A stretch of DNA of 14,709 nt, taken from assembly GCA_036645575.1 (NCBI GenBank), contig JAVXNW010000064.1:1-14709 (forward strand). Reading direction: 5' to 3'. The notes below the pieces were generated by a model that worked only from the letters and a program-made list of their open reading frames with translations, searched no databases and was not told the DNA's origin. Within the stretch, counting starts at the first letter, position 1. Every line of letters starts with the position of its first letter. The position numbers and the translations under genes are program-made. This DNA is from JAVXNW01 sp036645575 (GTDB lineage Bacteria > Bacillota > Clostridia > Christensenellales > Aristaeellaceae). Below are positions 1-5,700 of the stretch, piece by piece.

Positions 1-16
1 CAGGCGCGCTGGCATC

Positions 17-79
17 AAAGGATCATCCTTTGCGGGGTCCAGGGGCAGCGCCCCGGCCGCCGGAGGCCCCCGTCCGTTC
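17..79. repeat. Palindromic GC-rich intergenic element
   Basis: A 15-base palindrome (aaagga, tca, tccttt) at 17-31 is followed directly by a GC-rich stretch with two further hairpins: ggggc/gcccc around 42-54 and ggcc/ggcc around 55-69. No open frame here looks coding. From memory, similar 'ggggtcc-agggg-cagcg-cccc' strings recur between genes in many gut Clostridia, so this may be one copy of a dispersed repeat; that is recall, not a search. It could instead be the 3' trailer of a gene lying left of the window. The rest of 1-250 holds only the pyrimidine-rich repeat listed next. Confidence 0.4.
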
Positions 80-91
80 CCCTTAATATAC

Positions 92-137
92 TTCCCGCCT
101 CCTGGTTCCCCCCGCCTCCTCGTTCCCCCCGCCTCCT
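92..137. repeat. 17-bp tandem repeat, pyrimidine-rich
   Basis: The unit ggttccccccgcctcct (104-120) is repeated at 121-137 with one change at its first base, and a shortened copy (ttcccgcctcct) precedes it at 92-103. The C/T-rich run continues to about 153 with two copies of ctcccctg. The stretch lies between the palindromic element and the promoter at 251. I see no gene in it. Confidence 0.6.
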
Positions 138-250
138 CTCCCCTGCTCCCCTGCTTTCATAACGTGGTGCGGGGAAAATGCAATTTTGCAGGAAAACGGC
201 CTGATAATGGCGTTGTTTTGCAGGGTTCTTGCGATATTGAATAGATTAAC

Positions 251-279
251 TTGCAAATAGCGGATTTTCGCGTTATAAT
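251..279 (+). promoter_or_regulatory. Sigma-A promoter of the RpiR operon
   Basis: The -35 box TTGCAA (251-256) and a perfect -10 box TATAAT (274-279) are separated by exactly 17 bp. The expected transcription start is near 286, which leaves a leader of about 25 nt before the ATG at 312. This spacing argues against a start at 291. Confidence 0.8.
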
Positions 280-299
280 ATCGTATACGGATGGAACCC

Positions 300-306
300 G
301 GAGGTG
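300..306 (+). promoter_or_regulatory. Ribosome binding site deciding the RpiR start
   Basis: The sequence ggaggtg lies 5 nt before the ATG at 312. An upstream in-frame ATG at 291 has no ribosome site and sits about 5 nt from the predicted transcription start, so 312 is the supported start. Confidence 0.75.
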
Positions 307-311
307 CAAAA

Positions 312-1187
312 ATGGAGCAAGTTGAAAACACGCAAGAGCTGATTTCGCGGCTCAATCACAGTGGAAAGAAGTTGTCGAAAAGTCATCGGCGCATTGCGGA
401 GTGCATTGTGAGCCACTACGACAAGGCGGCGTTTATGACCGCGTCGAAGCTGGGCGAATACGTAGGGGTGAGCGAATCGACGGTTGTGCGGTTTGCGGCG
501 GCGCTGGGGTACGACGGGTACCCGCAATTGCAGAAGGCGCTGCAGGAGCTGATCCGGCATCGGCTGACCGCCTCGCAGCGGTTTGAGATGACGTCGGATA
601 TGGATCACACGCAGGTGCTGACGCGGGTGCTCAAGTCGGACATCGCCAACATTCGCGCGACGCTGGACGAGCTGGACTTGCAGGCGTTTGAGGACTCGAT
701 CGATCAAATTTTAGCGGCCCGCAACATCTATGTGCTGGGCCTTCGCGCGAGCGCCCCGCTCGCGCAATTTCTGGCGCACTATTTAAACTTCATATCGCCG
801 TCGGTGACGCTGGTGACATCGGGCGTATCGGACATTTTTGAGCAATTGTCGCGCATCGAGCATGGGGATCTGCTGATCGGGATCAGCTTTCCGCGCTATA
901 CGAGCCGGACGATTCAGGCGATGAACTTTGCGCGCACGCGGGGCGCGGCGCTGATTGCGATCACGGACGGGCCGCTGTCGCCGCTGCACGCGGCGGCGGA
1001 CCTGTGCCTGACGGCCAAGAGCGACATGGCCTCGTTTGTGGATTCGCTGGCGGCGCCGCTGTCGCTGATCAACGCGCTGATTGTGGCGCTGGGGCAGCGC
1101 AGGCGTCAGGAGGTTGCGGCGTATTTCGACCAGATGGAGGGCATCTGGGCGGAGTTCAACGTGTACCTGGGAAAGAGTGAAGCATGA
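312..1187 (+). CDS. MurR/RpiR-family transcriptional regulator
   Basis: A 291-residue cytoplasmic DNA-binding regulator. The first ~80 residues form the RpiR-type helix-turn-helix; the stretch TASKLGEYVGVSESTVVRF is the recognition region. Residues ~115-260 look like a sugar isomerase (SIS) domain, which in this family binds a phosphosugar (for example LLIGISFPRYTSRTIQAM and ALIAITDGPLSPL). Family members control sugar, amino-sugar or sialic-acid genes, but no sugar gene is next door, so the ligand is unknown. The length is normal for the family (~280-290). The start at 312 is chosen from the ribosome site and promoter position. The stop overlaps the next gene by 4 bp (ATGA), implying translational coupling with the flavoprotein, which may be a target or simply a passenger. 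Family call is firm; specificity is not known. Confidence 0.9.
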   Translation: MEQVENTQELISRLNHSGKKLSKSHRRIAECIVSHYDKAAFMTASKLGEYVGVSESTVVRFAAALGYDGYPQLQKALQELIRHRLTASQRFEMTSDMDHTQVLTRVLKSDIANIRATLDELDLQAFEDSIDQILAARNIYVLGLRASAPLAQFLAHYLNFISPSVTLVTSGVSDIFEQLSRIEHGDLLIGISFPRYTSRTIQAMNFARTRGAALIAITDGPLSPLHAAADLCLTAKSDMASFVDSLAAPLSLINALIVALGQRRRQEVAAYFDQMEGIWAEFNVYLGKSEA

Positions 1188-2425
1188 GCCGAGTGCTGGT
1201 GATCGGCGGCGGCGCGGCGGGGCTGATGGCGGGGATATTTGCCGCGCGCGCGGGCGCGAAGGCGATTGTGCTCGAGCGGAATGAAAAGCTGGGCAAGAAG
1301 CTGTACCTGACGGGCAAGGGCCGCTGCAACGTGACGAACGCGGCGTCGCTCGACCAATTCATGAAGATGATCCCGCGCAACCCGCGCTTTTTGTACGCGG
1401 CGCTCAATTTCTTTTTTAACGAGGACCTGATGCAGCTGCTGACCGAGGAGGGCGTTCCGGTCAAGGTGGAGCGGGGCGAGCGCGTCTACCCGGCAAGCGA
1501 CCACGCGAGCGACGTGACGCGCGCGCTCGAGCAGGCGCTGCGCCGCGCGGGCGGGCAAGTGATGCTGGGCACGCGCGTCGCGGCGCTCGAGCGGGCGCAG
1601 GACGGGCGCTGCGTGGGCGTGCGGCTCGAAGGCGGGCGCGTACTTGCGGCGGACGCGGTGGTCGTGGCGACGGGCGGGCTGAGCTATCCCACGACCGGAT
1701 CGACGGGCGACGGGTACGGCTTTGCCGAGCAGGCGGGGCTGATGATCGTGCCGACGCGGCCGTCGCTGACCGGGATTGAGACGGTGGAATCGTGGCCGTG
1801 GGGTTTGAGCGGGCTGACGCTTAAAAACGTCGCGCTGCATGCGGTGCGCGGCAAAAAAAAGATTTTCGCGCAGCAGGGGGAACTGCTGCTCACGCACTTT
1901 GGGCTGTCGGGCCCGCTCGCGCTCTCGCTGTCGGGCACGCTGCCGGACGACTATGTGGGGCAAAAGCTGACGCTTGACCTCAAGCCGGCGCTCGAGCGGG
2001 CGACGCTTGAGGCGCGCCTGCTTCGCGACTTTAAGGAGATGAGCCGCAAGCAGCTGATCACCGTGATGGACGGGCTTGCGCCGCACAATTTGGCGCTTGC
2101 GCTGCTGGATCTGGCGGGACTTCGGCCGGACACGCCGGTAAACGCGGTGACGACGGCGCAGCGCGCGCAGTTGATCGACGTGCTCAAGGGCGCTGCGGTG
2201 ACGATCAAGGGGCTGCGCGGGTATGCGGAGGCCGTGATCACGCGCGGCGGCGTCTGCGTCAAGCAGGTGAGCGCCTCGACGCTTGAGGCAAAATCGGTGC
2301 CAGGTCTGTATTTCGCGGGCGAAGTGCTGGACATCGACGCCATGACGGGCGGGTACAACTTGCAGTTGGCCTTTTCAACCGGCGCGCTGGCGGGCGACTG
2401 TGCGGCGCGCGCGTCGAATGAATAG
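1184..2425 (+). CDS. HI0933/BaiN-family FAD-dependent oxidoreductase
   Basis: A 413-residue flavoprotein of the HI0933/YhiN/BaiN family. The N-terminal Rossmann fold shows GGGAAG at residues 8-13 for the FAD pyrophosphate and Glu31 at the end of the second strand for the ribose. The family signature GKGRCNVTN follows at 44-52, ATGGLSYPTTGSTGDGYG lies near 160-180, and the C-terminal FAD-contact region reads GLYFAGEVLDIDAMTGGYNL. The substrate of most members is unknown. BaiN of Clostridium scindens was proposed to reduce bile-acid intermediates, but that role should not be transferred on family membership alone. Length is typical and the frame is intact. The gene starts within the RpiR stop codon (ATGA overlap) and is followed after 30 bp by the HutP-like gene, so all three are probably one transcript. 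Confidence 0.9.
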   Translation: MSRVLVIGGGAAGLMAGIFAARAGAKAIVLERNEKLGKKLYLTGKGRCNVTNAASLDQFMKMIPRNPRFLYAALNFFFNEDLMQLLTEEGVPVKVERGERVYPASDHASDVTRALEQALRRAGGQVMLGTRVAALERAQDGRCVGVRLEGGRVLAADAVVVATGGLSYPTTGSTGDGYGFAEQAGLMIVPTRPSLTGIETVESWPWGLSGLTLKNVALHAVRGKKKIFAQQGELLLTHFGLSGPLALSLSGTLPDDYVGQKLTLDLKPALERATLEARLLRDFKEMSRKQLITVMDGLAPHNLALALLDLAGLRPDTPVNAVTTAQRAQLIDVLKGAAVTIKGLRGYAEAVITRGGVCVKQVSASTLEAKSVPGLYFAGEVLDIDAMTGGYNLQLAFSTGALAGDCAARASNE

Positions 2426-2455
2426 AAATACCGTGTAGGAAGATCGTGAGGTAGT

Positions 2456-2896
2456 ATGGAAGCACATGTCATGGATTCAACCAACATAAGCGGCAGTAGA
2501 ACGGTATCGCGCGCGGCCATGATGATCTGTCTGACGCGCACGCGCGAGGAGGAAAAGGCGCTCAAGGCGACGCTCGCGGCCGAAAGCGTGCAGGCGGCGG
2601 CGGTCGATTACGGCGGCGAGTTCATCTCGTCCATCATGCGGATCGTGGAGCGGTCGGTCGTCGCGGCAAAGCGCGAAGGCGTGATCTCCTCAAGCGAGTA
2701 CCGCGAAGAGGGCGCCGTGGCCGGCGCGACGCGCGAGGCGCTCTCGCAGATCAACGGCAAGGCGATCGGCCTGAACGTGGGCGGCAAGATCGGGGTTGCG
2801 CGCTCCGGCAACAACATCGCCGTAGCCGTGTTTTTCGGAATCGGCCTGCTCCACCTAAACGAGGTCGCCGTCGGACTCGGCCATCGCGCCATCTGA
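2456..2896 (+). CDS. HutP-family protein (possible RNA-binding regulator)
   Basis: 146 residues, the size of Bacillus subtilis HutP (148), the histidine- and Mg-dependent hexameric RNA antiterminator of the hut operon. Recognisable landmarks are the GVISSSEYREEGAVAGATRE segment (~72-91), GKAIGLNVGGKIG, and the C-terminal VAVGLGHRAI, matching the family end (VGINHI in B. subtilis). Compared with the B. subtilis sequence as I remember it, the metal-ligand positions His73 and His77 are glycines here, while the C-terminal His is kept. The ligand and RNA target may therefore differ; no hut genes are nearby. The start at 2456 has a weak ribosome site (gaggt, 3 nt away); Met6 at 2471 is a possible alternative. 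It is probably the last gene of the operon and ends before the terminator at 2967. Confidence 0.75.
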   Translation: MEAHVMDSTNISGSRTVSRAAMMICLTRTREEEKALKATLAAESVQAAAVDYGGEFISSIMRIVERSVVAAKREGVISSSEYREEGAVAGATREALSQINGKAIGLNVGGKIGVARSGNNIAVAVFFGIGLLHLNEVAVGLGHRAI

Positions 2897-2911
2897 CGCT
2901 TGCGCGCCGCG

Positions 2912-2975
2912 AAGGCATAAATCTAGCCCCCGCCGCCTGTCCTGATGGAAACCAAGGCATAAATCTAGCCCCCGC
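2912..2975 (+). repeat. 22-bp direct repeat including the terminator 5' arm
   Basis: The 22-base sequence starting aaggcataaatctag and ending in cccccgc occurs identically at 2912-2933 and 2954-2975, with a 42-bp period. The second copy contains the 5' arm of the terminator at 2967-3008, so the first copy supplies a spare arm able to pair with the same 3' arm. Confidence 0.85.
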
Positions 2976-3008
2976 ACTGACTGTCTCACGTCAGCGCGGG
3001 GGCTTTTT
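2967..3008 (+). terminator. Rho-independent terminator after the HutP-like gene
   Basis: The arms gcccccgcactgac (2968-2981) and gtcagcgcgggggc (2990-3003) pair over 14 positions with one mismatch around an 8-nt loop, followed by TTTTT. It closes the RpiR-flavoprotein-HutP operon. It stands between two convergent genes, but the opposite strand lacks a U-run, so it probably works only in the + direction. Confidence 0.9.
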
Positions 3009-3029
3009 ATGGGGTCGGGGCGTACTTGA

Positions 3030-4868
3030 TTAGTTGGCGAAGCCTGCCTTGCGGCGCACGCGATAGCCTTGCGGGCGGTAGACGCCGTTCACGGACTTGA
3101 TGTGGCACGCGACGGTGTTCGGCTCCATGCCGCCGCCCTGCTCGATGACCATGATCCGATCCGGCGTCACGTAGTACAAAAACATCGCGGTGTGCCCATG
3201 CTTGACCAGAATATCGCCCGGAACCATGCGGTTAAAGCCGTCCGGGATCGTCGTGTAGCCGGTCGAGGTGTACAGCGCATCAGTGTTCAGGTCGGACAGG
3301 CCGGAATTGGCGCCGTATTGGCTGATCGACACAAACGAGGAGCAGTCGTTTCCGGGATAGCTCACGTTGGGCATCCCCGAAACCGTGTAGACGTCGCCCG
3401 ATTTCGAGGGTCGCAACACGCCAAGCCACTTTTCAAGGTTGAAATTGCGGTTGTTTTGCGTGTAGGGCATTCCGAAATAGATGCGATCCGCAATGTAGCT
3501 GTTGCCGCTTTTGGGGTTCCAGTACGCCACATTGCTGGTCGATTTCCACGCGACGTCGTACATCACAAACCCGCGCTGCAAAATCGCCTTGCGGCTCGCG
3601 CGCTCGGAAGTCGTGATGTTCTTTTTCACGACGTTCATCTCAAGCTCTTCCATCGCGCTTCTGAATATCGCGTTGATCTTCCTGCGGTTGCCGCTCACCT
3701 GGCTCGCGCTCGCGACGTAGGTGTCGGGCAGGTCCTCCTCGCGCTCACTCGTCAACACGCGCACCTCGATGTTGTCGGACTTGTTGCCCGCCCGCACCGT
3801 AATGGTCGCCGTGCCGCTGTCGCGCCCCGCCACCTTGCCGGTGGTCGTCACCGCCGCCACCTGCGTGTCGCTGCTGCTCCATGTCACCTGCGCCTTATTG
3901 TTCTCGGGCAGGATCGTATAGGTGAGCTGCGTGGCGCTGCCCTTGTTTAAGTACATGTCGGTCTGATCGATCTTGATCGAGGTCACCTTGCCCGGATCGC
4001 TCACCGTGATCGTGCGCGTCGCGCGGACGCGGTCGTTGACCGTCGAAGTCGCGCGGATCACCGCGCGGCCTTCCCGTTTCGCGGTCACGACGCCGGTTTT
4101 CGAGACGGTGGCCACGGCGCTACTGGACGATGACCACGTGACCGCGTCGGTCGCGCCGCTGGGCGAAACGGTCGCTATCAGCCTAAGCGTATTGCCCACG
4201 TTCATTTGATCGGTGTCCGGCGAAAGCGCAATCGACGTGGGCGGATTGGACGCCGATACCGTGATGCGAACGCTCCTTTTGAGCCGGGAATTGCCCAGCG
4301 CCGTCGCGCGCACCAGCGCGCGCCCCGGCCGCCGCGCGGTCACGACGCCGTCCTGCGAAACGCTCACGATCGACGCGTTGTTCGTCTGCCACCTGACCGC
4401 TTGATTGGCGCTCGTGGGCTTGATGGTCGCGCTCAACGTGAGCTTTTGCCCCACCGCCATCTCCTCCGCCGTCGAGGACAGCACGAGCGACGTCGGCCTT
4501 GCCGAACCGCTGCCACCGCTATCCCCGCTGCCAGTGTTCTTGATCGTCACCGTGCAGATGGACCACTTGCCGCCCGGCACGCGCACGCCGATCTTCACGC
4601 GCCCCACGCGCCGCGCCGTCACCGTGCCATCCGACACCGTCGCAATGCTCGTGTTGCCGCTGCGCCAGACGACGTCGTCCTTCGCGCTGCTCGGCGTCAC
4701 CCGCGCCGTCAGTTCAAGCGTCCTATCCTGCGCCATATTGATGGTCGCGCGCTTGAGGCTAATGATCGCCTGTCCCTGCGCGGCAAAGGCCGTAACCGGA
4801 AGCGCAAGTTGCGCGACCGTGAGCAGCACCAGTACCAGCACGAGTGCGCTACGCAATGTCTTATTCAT
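3030..4868 (-). CDS. Secreted BIG2-repeat protein with NlpC/P60-like domain
   Basis: 612 residues. A signal peptide covers ~1-30 (MNKT, hydrophobic core, AFA-A cleavage). Four BIG2 bacterial Ig-like domains follow at ~34-110, 125-205, 210-290 and 295-372; each has the W-S-S..A.V...G.V.A...G.A.I pattern, and a Gly/Ser linker separates the first two. The C-terminal ~230 residues contain PGNDCSSFV with Cys509 and GDILVKHGHTAMFL with His559 (His557 also near), as in NlpC/P60 cysteine peptidases that cut cell-wall peptides. A third polar residue may lie in VIEQGG. It is most likely a secreted or wall-associated hydrolase; the exact bond cut is unknown, and no LPXTG anchor is seen. The start at 4868 is chosen because an aaggagatg ribosome site lies just upstream and the signal peptide begins there; the 36 extra upstream residues are not credible. 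Confidence 0.85.
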   Translation of the reverse strand: MNKTLRSALVLVLVLLTVAQLALPVTAFAAQGQAIISLKRATINMAQDRTLELTARVTPSSAKDDVVWRSGNTSIATVSDGTVTARRVGRVKIGVRVPGGKWSICTVTIKNTGSGDSGGSGSARPTSLVLSSTAEEMAVGQKLTLSATIKPTSANQAVRWQTNNASIVSVSQDGVVTARRPGRALVRATALGNSRLKRSVRITVSASNPPTSIALSPDTDQMNVGNTLRLIATVSPSGATDAVTWSSSSSAVATVSKTGVVTAKREGRAVIRATSTVNDRVRATRTITVSDPGKVTSIKIDQTDMYLNKGSATQLTYTILPENNKAQVTWSSSDTQVAAVTTTGKVAGRDSGTATITVRAGNKSDNIEVRVLTSEREEDLPDTYVASASQVSGNRRKINAIFRSAMEELEMNVVKKNITTSERASRKAILQRGFVMYDVAWKSTSNVAYWNPKSGNSYIADRIYFGMPYTQNNRNFNLEKWLGVLRPSKSGDVYTVSGMPNVSYPGNDCSSFVSISQYGANSGLSDLNTDALYTSTGYTTIPDGFNRMVPGDILVKHGHTAMFLYYVTPDRIMVIEQGGGMEPNTVACHIKSVNGVYRPQGYRVRRKAGFAN

Positions 4869-4941
4869 ACGCCATCTCCTTGTCGTCAAATCCTGTTTGG
4901 GCTCCCGCCATCGCGCATTTATGGCTTCCGCGTGGCTAACT

Positions 4942-4977
4942 GTTGCAATTATATTACAATTATCAGTCAATTGCAAC
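4942..4977. promoter_or_regulatory. 9-bp inverted repeat over the BIG2-peptidase promoter
   Basis: The sequences gttgcaatt (4942-4950) and aattgcaac (4969-4977) are perfect inverted copies 18 bp apart. One arm overlaps the -10 box and the other covers the -35 box of the minus-strand promoter. The geometry suits a repressor operator, but part of the match is forced by the self-complementary TTGCAA -35 box. Confidence 0.4.
4948..4976 (-). promoter_or_regulatory. Sigma-A promoter of the BIG2-peptidase gene
   Basis: On the minus strand, TTGCAA (4971-4976) and TATAAT (4948-4953) are 17 bp apart. Transcription would begin near 4941, giving a leader of about 70 nt before the ATG at 4868. Confidence 0.8.
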
Positions 4978-5062
4978 CCTAATCAGGCGAATTTTGGCGA
5001 TTTACCGTAAAATAAAGGGAGTCCGGCGCGCCCTTGCGGAAAAAAGTGCGCCGGAAGACAAG

Positions 5063-5097
5063 AAAAAAGCACCCTGTCCGAAAGCGGACGAGGTGCT
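5063..5097 (-). terminator. Terminator of secG
   Basis: On the minus strand, just past the secG stop, agcacctcgtccg pairs with cggacagggtgct apart from a 2-base internal mismatch, around a 4-nt loop, and is followed by TTTTTT. The + strand also has a short T-run after the stem (5097-5100), so weak termination in the other direction is possible. Confidence 0.85.
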
Positions 5098-5113
5098 TTT
5101 CATTTGGGTTATC

Positions 5114-5599
5114 TTAGGCTTGGGGCACCGCTGCCGGGGTCGCTGCCGGGGCTTCGGGCGCTACCGGGGTCGCTGCCGCCGCTTCGGGCGCTGCTTCCGG
5201 GGTCGCTGCCGGGGCTTCGGGTGCTACCGGGGTCGCTGCCGCCGCTTCGGGCGCTGCTGCCGGGGTCGCTGCCGCCGCTTCGGGCACTTCGGTTGCGTCA
5301 ACCGCCAAGGTGTCTTCCGTCACAACGGGCATCTGCAAGTCATTGACGGTCTTGTTCAGGCGCGCCGCCAGAATGGTTCCGGCTAGCGCCAGGATGATGA
5401 AGGCTATGGCGCAGATCTTGGTGATGAGCTGCAGCTTTCCCTGCACGCCCTTCGCCTTGCTCTTGCCGAAAAAGGTTTCCGCGCCACCGCCGATCGCGCC
5501 TAGGCCAGCCCGGTTGCCTTCCTGCATTAGCACACTTATAATGAGCACGATAGCAACCAGAATCAAGACGACGTTAATCACAATCAGCCATGTTCCCAT
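5114..5599 (-). CDS. secG: SecG, protein-export channel subunit, with Ala/Pro repeat tail
   Basis: SecG is the small third subunit of the SecYEG translocon and assists protein export through the plasma membrane. The first ~88 residues match the family: transmembrane helix 1 at ~4-25, the LMQEGNRAGLGAIGGG loop with FFGKSKAKG (~24-51), and helix 2 at ~59-80. Most SecG proteins end soon after helix 2 (70-85 residues). This one has 161: from ~105 on it carries repeats of PEAAAATPVAP and PEAPAATPEAA, encoded by a 63-bp DNA repeat. By the usual SecG topology the tail would lie outside the membrane. The start is supported by an aaggaggt site 8 nt upstream, and the gene has its own promoter and terminator. 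SecG identity is strong; the function of the tail is unknown. Confidence 0.9.
   Translation of the reverse strand: MGTWLIVINVVLILVAIVLIISVLMQEGNRAGLGAIGGGAETFFGKSKAKGVQGKLQLITKICAIAFIILALAGTILAARLNKTVNDLQMPVVTEDTLAVDATEVPEAAAATPAAAPEAAAATPVAPEAPAATPEAAPEAAAATPVAPEAPAATPAAVPQA
5134..5285. repeat. 63-bp tandem repeat inside secG
   Basis: Units beginning ccggggtcgctgcc start at 5134, 5197 and 5260, exactly 63 bp apart. The first two are nearly identical over their full length (differences at the gcgct/gtgct position and the last base) and the third is partial. The period is 21 codons, so copy-number change keeps the SecG frame open. Confidence 0.9.
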
Positions 5600-5645
5600 G
5601 ATAGAAACCTCCTTAATAATGCGGGCAAATCACACAGTAAGCCAA

Positions 5646-5674
5646 ATTATATCATATGCGCGCGCGATTTACAA
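5646..5674 (-). promoter_or_regulatory. Promoter of secG, extended -10 type
   Basis: On the minus strand, TTGTAA (5669-5674), a 17-bp spacer and TATAAT (5646-5651), with TG one base before the -10 box (TGATATAAT). It lies immediately downstream of the dehydrogenase stop codon, and a strong ribosome site (aaggaggt) follows at about 5608-5615. Confidence 0.8.
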
Positions 5675-5700
5675 CCATTCGTCAAAATATTACACATTTT

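Noticed and set aside
291..311. Upstream ATG at 291 as the RpiR start
   Set aside because: It lies 12 nt after the -10 box with no ribosome site; the ATG at 312 has ggaggtg at a proper distance.
1106..2086. Long minus-strand open frame (326 codons) over the flavoprotein gene
   Set aside because: It is a shadow of a high-GC gene: Arg/His-rich, no family pattern, no ribosome site. The + strand frame carries all flavoprotein motifs.
5134..5285. Regular repeats that might suggest a CRISPR array
   Set aside because: Units are contiguous with no unique spacers, and they are in frame inside secG.
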